The translations under genes were made by a program, and so were the position numbers. Below, piece after piece: positions 40,437-64,000 of a DNA stretch of 64,000 nt (position 1 is its first letter; each line of letters starts with the position of its first letter). Below the pieces are notes generated by a model. That model did not search any database. It saw only the letters and a program-made list of their open reading frames with translations, and was not told the origin of the DNA. Origin of the DNA: Enoplosus armatus (taxonomy: Eukaryota > Chordata > Actinopteri > Centrarchiformes > Enoplosidae); contig NC_092180.1 in NCBI RefSeq assembly GCF_043641665.1, positions 1,202,501 to 1,266,500 on the forward strand, read 5' to 3'.

Positions 40437-43400
40437 TCTGTGCCCTCGTCCAGATGGGCTGAGCGAGCGGAGCGTCACCAGAGGAGCGAGTCACCGTGGC
40501 CCCGACAGATTTTGGCCCCAGGACCGTCTCCGGCCCCCCACGGCCTTCTGGAGGGCGGCCAGACGACGAGCTGCACCAAACATTTATCCCAAAATATCAG
40601 TCGCACATTGGGACTGATAACACACTGAGATGTGTCTTCAGTCGTGAGGGCTTATGGGAAATAATGTATGTGTATGTAAAGTAAAACACACGAAGCGATC
40701 TGTACACATGGTGTCACATGTGCTCCTCAAAAACCTGAAAAACCAGTGAGCGACAAGATCTGAGCCGAAAACGATGATCGTATCTCTTGTTTTCTGTGTT
40801 GCAGGTTTGTCGGCAGCAGTGAAGAAGACACACACATGTAAGTTCACTGTTTCTTCCTCTCTGTCACCAGCTGTTTGTTGCACGGGGTGGGTGGGGTGGG
40901 GGGGCTGGAGCACCCGGTCTGGTTAACTCTGAGCTGGTTTATCTGGTTTATCTGGTCGCTGCGATGGCTGCTCGTGGATTTTGGGTTGAAAGAGACATTT
41001 AAGATGCTGCTTGTGGGTGCAGGAGCTGGACTGACTTCCCAGAATTCTTAGCTCTGGGGCCTGTTTGTTTTACAATACTCTGGTTGTTAATGAATGTGAT
41101 CAGGTGTGTTATCTGTTGATGAAGAGGCAGAGATGGTTTGTCATAGATGGATGTTGTCATTTGGGGAGATCTGACCCGTAACGGCCAACTGCTCCAATGA
41201 TTCTATAAATGTTTCGCACAAAGACTATTTAAAGAAATGCTTTGTCTTCCTTCCTTCTGTCTCTTTCTACTTCCTCTCTCCTCTTTGAGGAATTCATATC
41301 AAACATGATGCTTTTCACTTGTGTGTGTCAAGATTTTGAGATATCTGTCTGTGTTCTGTGTGATTAAGACACTGTTTCTCAAAAAACACTTTGCTGTCAA
41401 GTTTTTCAGATGTCGTTTTTCAGCTCCACGAACTGGGTTCCATTCACCAGGATTGTATTGGGGTGGATAAACTAAGCATGACCAGATACCACGAGGGGGT
41501 CTCAGCTGAACTGAAACACGTTCACTAGGAGACTTTAATTTGCAGTTTTTGCTCTCTGTGGTGCACTGAAAGTTTATTTTTCCACATTAGAACCAGTTTT
41601 TACTGTAAAACATGTCAGACTTGCGAGCGTGCAGGATAGATGAAGATAAATGAGTGACGGGGACTGCTGCCAGAGTTTAGTCTCTCTCATTAGAGCTGAT
41701 AAGGATGGATAATGAATGTGAGATCCTCCTGCAGTCGACTGTGCGTGGGATGATCGGAGGGAGAAACACTGATCCTTCAGGCGCTGTGGAGGCATTTTCC
41801 AAACAACTCGTAACGTGCTGCTGTGAATCTATTGACTGGGTGTGATGAGGGGAGGCGGAGAGCTCCGCCGCCAGCCGACGAGCCCTTCGAAGCGTAAATC
41901 GTCCCCCTGTTCTGCCAATTTGGAGGAAGAATGAAGCTCCTGCTGCTCCTCAGTTTCCTCTCTCTGCTGGCAGGAGTCGTTCTCGCCTGCAGCCCTCACG
42001 TCTTCAACACACTGAGGTTTATTCTGCGCGGCTGTTTTCAGGCAGTTCAATCGTCTTCAATGAGGCTCCGCAGCTCAGTCGGGATTTGTTTTACGAAGCA
42101 GAGTGGGATGTCGGGTGAAGCGCTCTGTTAGCTCGAGCTGCACTTTAGTCCTTTCAGTTATGTAACTTTTTTTAAGGAAGTTTTTCTTCACTGCACAGAT
42201 CCGCCGGAACAACATGGGAGCAAAAGAACACCGTCCTGTTACAGTGGATGGGTGATACAGGTCACAGTTATAATAGTCAAGCTTTTTCTGGCATTGACCC
42301 CCATCTGAGTCCTTTAATATTATCTGTCGATACAGAGTCCAATAAGATGCTTATATTCAATTGAATGATGATTAAATATGATTCTGACACATTCAAACCG
42401 TCTGCTTAATGTGACACACCTTATATTTATGATCCTTCAGAGCTGCTAACTTTATACATTCAGATTATTGATATGATGTGAAATATTTTACTCTGCTGCT
42501 CTTTGCTAATGACGAGTGACTAGTGTCACACTCACATAGCCGGCTTTCACTGAGGACAGCAGAGGAGGAACAAAAACACAGAGAGAGGTGGCAACAAGCT
42601 GCAGATCAGCCAGGACTCCTCTGTTGAGGCCGCGATGGACAATAAATGATGAACTCTGAAGTATTTTAGTTAGTAGTTTAGTTTCTTGCTGCGGTCAGTG
42701 GGTGGGCGGTCCGGAGACGTTTCACTGTGGACAGACAAACTTCTGTCTGGCCTTGTTGTAGTAACTTCACCCTCAGCTCCCAAAATGTTCCAGTTTTTTC
42801 ATCCTTCATGCTGAGGACGATGGACAGTTTGATATCCCCCCCCCCCCCAACATCCGCAGGTGCTTTACTGCAGGTGCACGTGAGACGGATATTCATAGAG
42901 GATGTTTACTTGAGGCTGATGAGCAGTCAGGACTCCTGCTGCTTGTTGTTCGCTGGTCAGCTGATGGACATCTTTAGATTTGTGCAGCTGGAGGATGAAC
43001 GGATGGACGTGATTGGTGGACAGATTTGTGCTGAAGCTGCGTTTGGCTGTGGTTTCTTGTTGTGTCGTCCTCTGTTCTCTTCCTCTTTGTTGTTGGCTCT
43101 TTTCTCTCTTGTTCTCTGTATCACACCCCCTCCTTGCCTTTTCCTGTCTCGTCTTCTGTCTTTGAACTGTTTGTTTAGTGAACCGCAGTGACGTGAGGAG
43201 GCAGCACGATCACGTCATGTGGGTGACGGCGTGTCCATCGTGACGCTGCTCTCAGTCTGTCCGGATGAGGAAAACAGATGTCTTTTAATCGTAGTGAGAA
43301 AACTCAGTAAATACTAAACCATGACACACACACCCACGGGAACACACACCTGGTTGTTTGCTTTGCAATGTTTTCCATCAACGCACAGACCTGAGACTGA

Positions 43401-44137
43401 GAACCATTTTCTCAAATAAAACGAAGCAAAGGGTCAAACTCTTCTCTTTGTCATTGAAAGCATGTAAGCCTGCTGACATCCATTCGTTTATTTCATCTTG
43501 ATTTGTTCTGGAAAGATTTAGGAGACGCAAAGAAGGAGTTGAGGAAGTTGACAATGGCTATAATAATTAGCATTGCAGCCTCACAGAGCTTATTTAAGAA
43601 AATGAATGAATGTAAAGGTTTAGGGGAATGTGCCTATTTTCTTTCTTGCTGTGAGTTCGATGTTCAGACTGATGCCACTCTCATGTCTTTACGCTAAATA
43701 TGAAGCTGCAGCCAGCAGCCGGCTAACTTAGCTTAGCATAAAGACTGGAAACGGAGGGAAACATGTAGCCTGGCTGTCATGGGGTAACAAAATCCAGCAC
43801 CTTGAAGCTGATTAACATGTTATATCTTGTTTAAACTGAAGAATGAAAACGTCAAATCGCTGTTTACACACTTTATTTAAACAGAACAAAAGCCGTGCTT
43901 TACATGGCTGAACTTGGATTAAAACATTTCAGGACATCAATGAAACAAATAAAATCAGACAATTAAAAATAAAATAAAATCAGTCTTCTCCTGTTGGAGC
44001 TGTCCTTAAATCTGAATTTGAACCGAAACTTTATTGAGAAGTGAGGAGCGGGAAAACCTCCTCTCATTAGAGGAATTTCACACTCACACACACACAAGTA
44101 GCCTATCAGAGCTGTCTCTTGCCTCCCTTCTGTTCTG
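40437..44137. other. Upstream flank of the RORalpha4 promoter
   Basis: A GC-rich island lies at 40440-40620 and a reading frame with a signal-peptide-like start at 41931-42131. C10 lies at 42838, and a dispersed 'TTAGCTTAGCATAAAGACTGG' copy at 43565-43780. No exon is supported with confidence. Confidence 0.4.
43565..43780. repeat. Dispersed 'TTAGCTTAGCATAAAGACTGG' repeat, copy near promoter
   Basis: It holds CTCATGTCTTTACGCTAAAT, GAAGCTGCAGCCAGCAGCCG and TTAGCTTAGCATAAAGACTGG in the same order as the family's other copies. It ends about 350 bp upstream of the CCAAT box. Confidence 0.55.
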
Positions 44138-44260
44138 ATTGGCTGACAGCTGTGTCAGTCAGAGGGGCAGGCCAGGGGGAGGGCGGGGCCAGAGGATGAC
44201 GTCACAGTCACATGGATCCTGGTGTGGTGCAGAGAGCAGCAGAGGATGTCAGAGCTGAGA
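44138..44260 (+). promoter_or_regulatory. Candidate internal promoter of the RORalpha4-type transcript
   Basis: A CCAAT box in reverse (ATTGG, 44138-44142), a GC box (GGGCGGGGCC, 44181-44190) and a perfect palindromic CRE (TGACGTCA, 44197-44204) fall within 70 bp, 130-200 bp upstream of the first coding ATG. No TATA box sits at a useful distance. This order fits a CREB/Sp-type promoter. The mammalian RORalpha4 promoter is reported to respond to Sp1 and hypoxia factors. Transcription start is inferred, not seen, to lie at about 44210-44270. Confidence 0.6.
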
Positions 44261-44334
44261 GGGAGCTGCCGCTGGTCTCACACACAGAGAGGATTCTCCT
44301 GCTGCTGTTTCCTCCATGAGTCGGGATTATAAAT
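44205..44334 (+). other. Probable 5' untranslated part of exon 1 with an out-of-frame upstream ATG
   Basis: This leader lies between the CRE and the coding ATG. It has an upstream ATG at 44316 in another frame with a weak context (T at -3). After splicing its reading frame runs 18 codons, passes the main ATG at 44335 and stops (TGA) just inside exon 2. The main ATG has A at -3. The exact 5' boundary is unknown. Confidence 0.45.
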
Positions 44335-62703
<18,369 letters not shown>

Positions 62704-62990
62704 ACGTTGACCACAAGCTCCGCAGAGCCGAGCGGTGAACCGATGGGCCACGGAGGACGGGACGCCAGAAACTGTGTGGCCGCTGCACTTCTCCTGGACA
62801 GCTGAGTCCACAAGAACGGAGAGATTTGAACTCCTCAGTTTGTCCGTCTTCACCTCCTCCTCCTCTCATGACTCTGGTTTTGGATGCAGTGAGAAGTCAG
62901 GTCGTCTCCCTCCACCTGCAGTAATACACGTCTTGCACCCAGGATCCTGGATCTGGATCAGTTTCACCTCTGACATTAAAAGACACCTTC
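62704..62990 (+). other. Probable rora 3' untranslated region with a weak poly(A) signal
   Basis: After the stop I see no AATAAA up to the window end. A variant signal, ATTAAA, lies at 62975-62980, 272 nt past the stop. The real 3' end may be further downstream or outside the window. The rest to 64000 shows no exon I can support. Confidence 0.3.
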
Positions 62991-64000
62991 GATATTCAGA
63001 TTGTCAGGACATCACCTCTTCTTCTAACAGTTACTTCACATCTGAGTGCAGCAAAAATCATTTGTATGAGTTTGATCCAGAAATTGGTTTATCTGGAAGC
63101 TTGTTGACGCGGTGACGACTACCGTTAGTTGGTGAGCTACTGTGGCCATAACATGCAGGCTGCCGCTATCCAGCCAATATAGCTCACCAAGCTAGCTAGC
63201 TAGCTCAGTCGCTACATGAGACAAAGAGTTGACTCAACTTTTGTGGAGCAGTTTACACTCCGAGCAGAGCAGGTTTTATAAAAGTGGACGGTGCAACAAG
63301 CTGATATGAAAGCGTCTCCTGTTTTTAACTCTCCAGCTCACAGGTTCGCTCTGATGAGGCCGTTTACATTTGTGCAGTGATGCAAATTTGTCATAAATGC
63401 TTGCGTGACCAAGCCCTGACAGTGAACGCCTCATCTGTATGTTTCTATGTAAATGTTGCAAAAATCTAAACTTTTGATCCCCCATTTAGCTTCTTAATGA
63501 ATCACCTCCTCTATGTTTCTATGGCTGCACCAGCCCATAAAAACATATCTTGTAAATCATTTTGAAAGTAGAATTGAAAGTAAAGGGGTCTGAATAATGT
63601 TTGAGCAAACATGAGGTTGGACAGGCCTGTAAAGATAAGAAGAAGACATCATCACTTCATCCCAAAAGAAACATCTGGTTTTGCTGCATCCTCCCTTTTG
63701 ATATCCTAAATGTCCTAAATATACCACCTGATTACTTTTTTCATTCACGGCAACTTTTACCGGCCAGTTTGTTTCTGTCCACCTCAAACAGCAAAGTTTG
63801 TTCAGTTTGTTTAAATGAGATCAGCTGGTTCCGAGCAGAAATCCAGTCTGTTGATGCGTCACTCAGGTTAATGCAGATCGTTAAGCCCCAAATAATTCAA
63901 CTAGACACCAAACGTCATGTTCACATCTCTTCTCAGGCAGTTTAACTTTATTAATTAGCAGAAACATAAAGTCAGGATTTAATCGTGAAAATGGACCCCA
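62991..64000. other. Downstream flank, nothing recognised
   Basis: This is AT-balanced unique-looking sequence with a short (GCTA)n run near 63190. I see no tRNA, exon with splice sites, or repeat I know. It could be a long 3' untranslated region or intergenic DNA. Confidence 0.4.

Noticed and set aside
44325..44333. TATAAATA as a TATA box
   Set aside because: It lies 2-10 bp upstream of the coding ATG, so a start placed 25-30 bp further would fall after the ATG.

Overview
This is vertebrate, almost certainly teleost (probably percomorph), nuclear DNA. It has long (TG)n/(CA)n microsatellites, several minisatellites, interspersed repeats whose sequence I recognise as common in percomorph fish, intron-split genes with GT/AG junctions, and no bacterial-style gene packing. 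The one protein gene I can support is a RAR-related orphan receptor of the RORA type (nuclear receptor NR1F1). Its coding part lies on the + strand from 44335 to 62703. I assembled it by eye from 11 coding exons (10 if a 105-nt in-frame hinge intron is kept). All phases agree and the reading predicts 490 residues, or 525 if that segment is retained.

Layout. Positions 1 to about 44130 hold no convincing protein exon. This is either the intergenic upstream region or an intron of longer rora isoforms that start outside the window. It contains microsatellites, a MITE-like element (5030-5516), a 1.5-kb pyrimidine minisatellite with a 192-nt higher-order period (13663-15208), diverged tandem repeats (15.8 kb, 24.5 kb, 35.3 kb), a possible solo LTR or MITE (28.3-28.6 kb), a tRNA-Val(UAC) cluster with two intact-looking copies and two broken ones (29.2-31.6 kb), a decayed LINE reverse-transcriptase tail (36.5-36.9 kb, minus strand), a 1.1-kb TG array (38.5-39.6 kb) and an 8-bp-unit E-box array (39.9-40.1 kb).

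At 44.1-44.4 kb lies a promoter-like block (CCAAT, GC box, perfect CRE) followed by a first coding exon, MYFVISAMK. This matches the start I remember for the short RORalpha4 isoform. Intron 1 (about 10 kb) carries a teleost MITE and a 1.25-kb minisatellite whose unit contains a SOX-type ATTGTT core. From 54.4 to 62.7 kb the DNA-binding domain, hinge and ligand-binding domain exons follow in compact order. The hinge carries a pure (CAG)10 and a stop-free 105-nt intron-like segment. Two ligand-domain exons have (TG)n tracts directly against their 3' splice sites. The last intron ends in 1.3 kb of nearly pure pyrimidine running into the final acceptor.

The most interesting signals are therefore in how this rora copy may be spliced and regulated: the in-frame hinge intron, the TG-tract acceptors, the very long AG-free pyrimidine tract, the SOX-core array, the out-of-frame upstream ATG and the promoter. 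Family identities come from recalled protein sequences. No alignment or database search was run.
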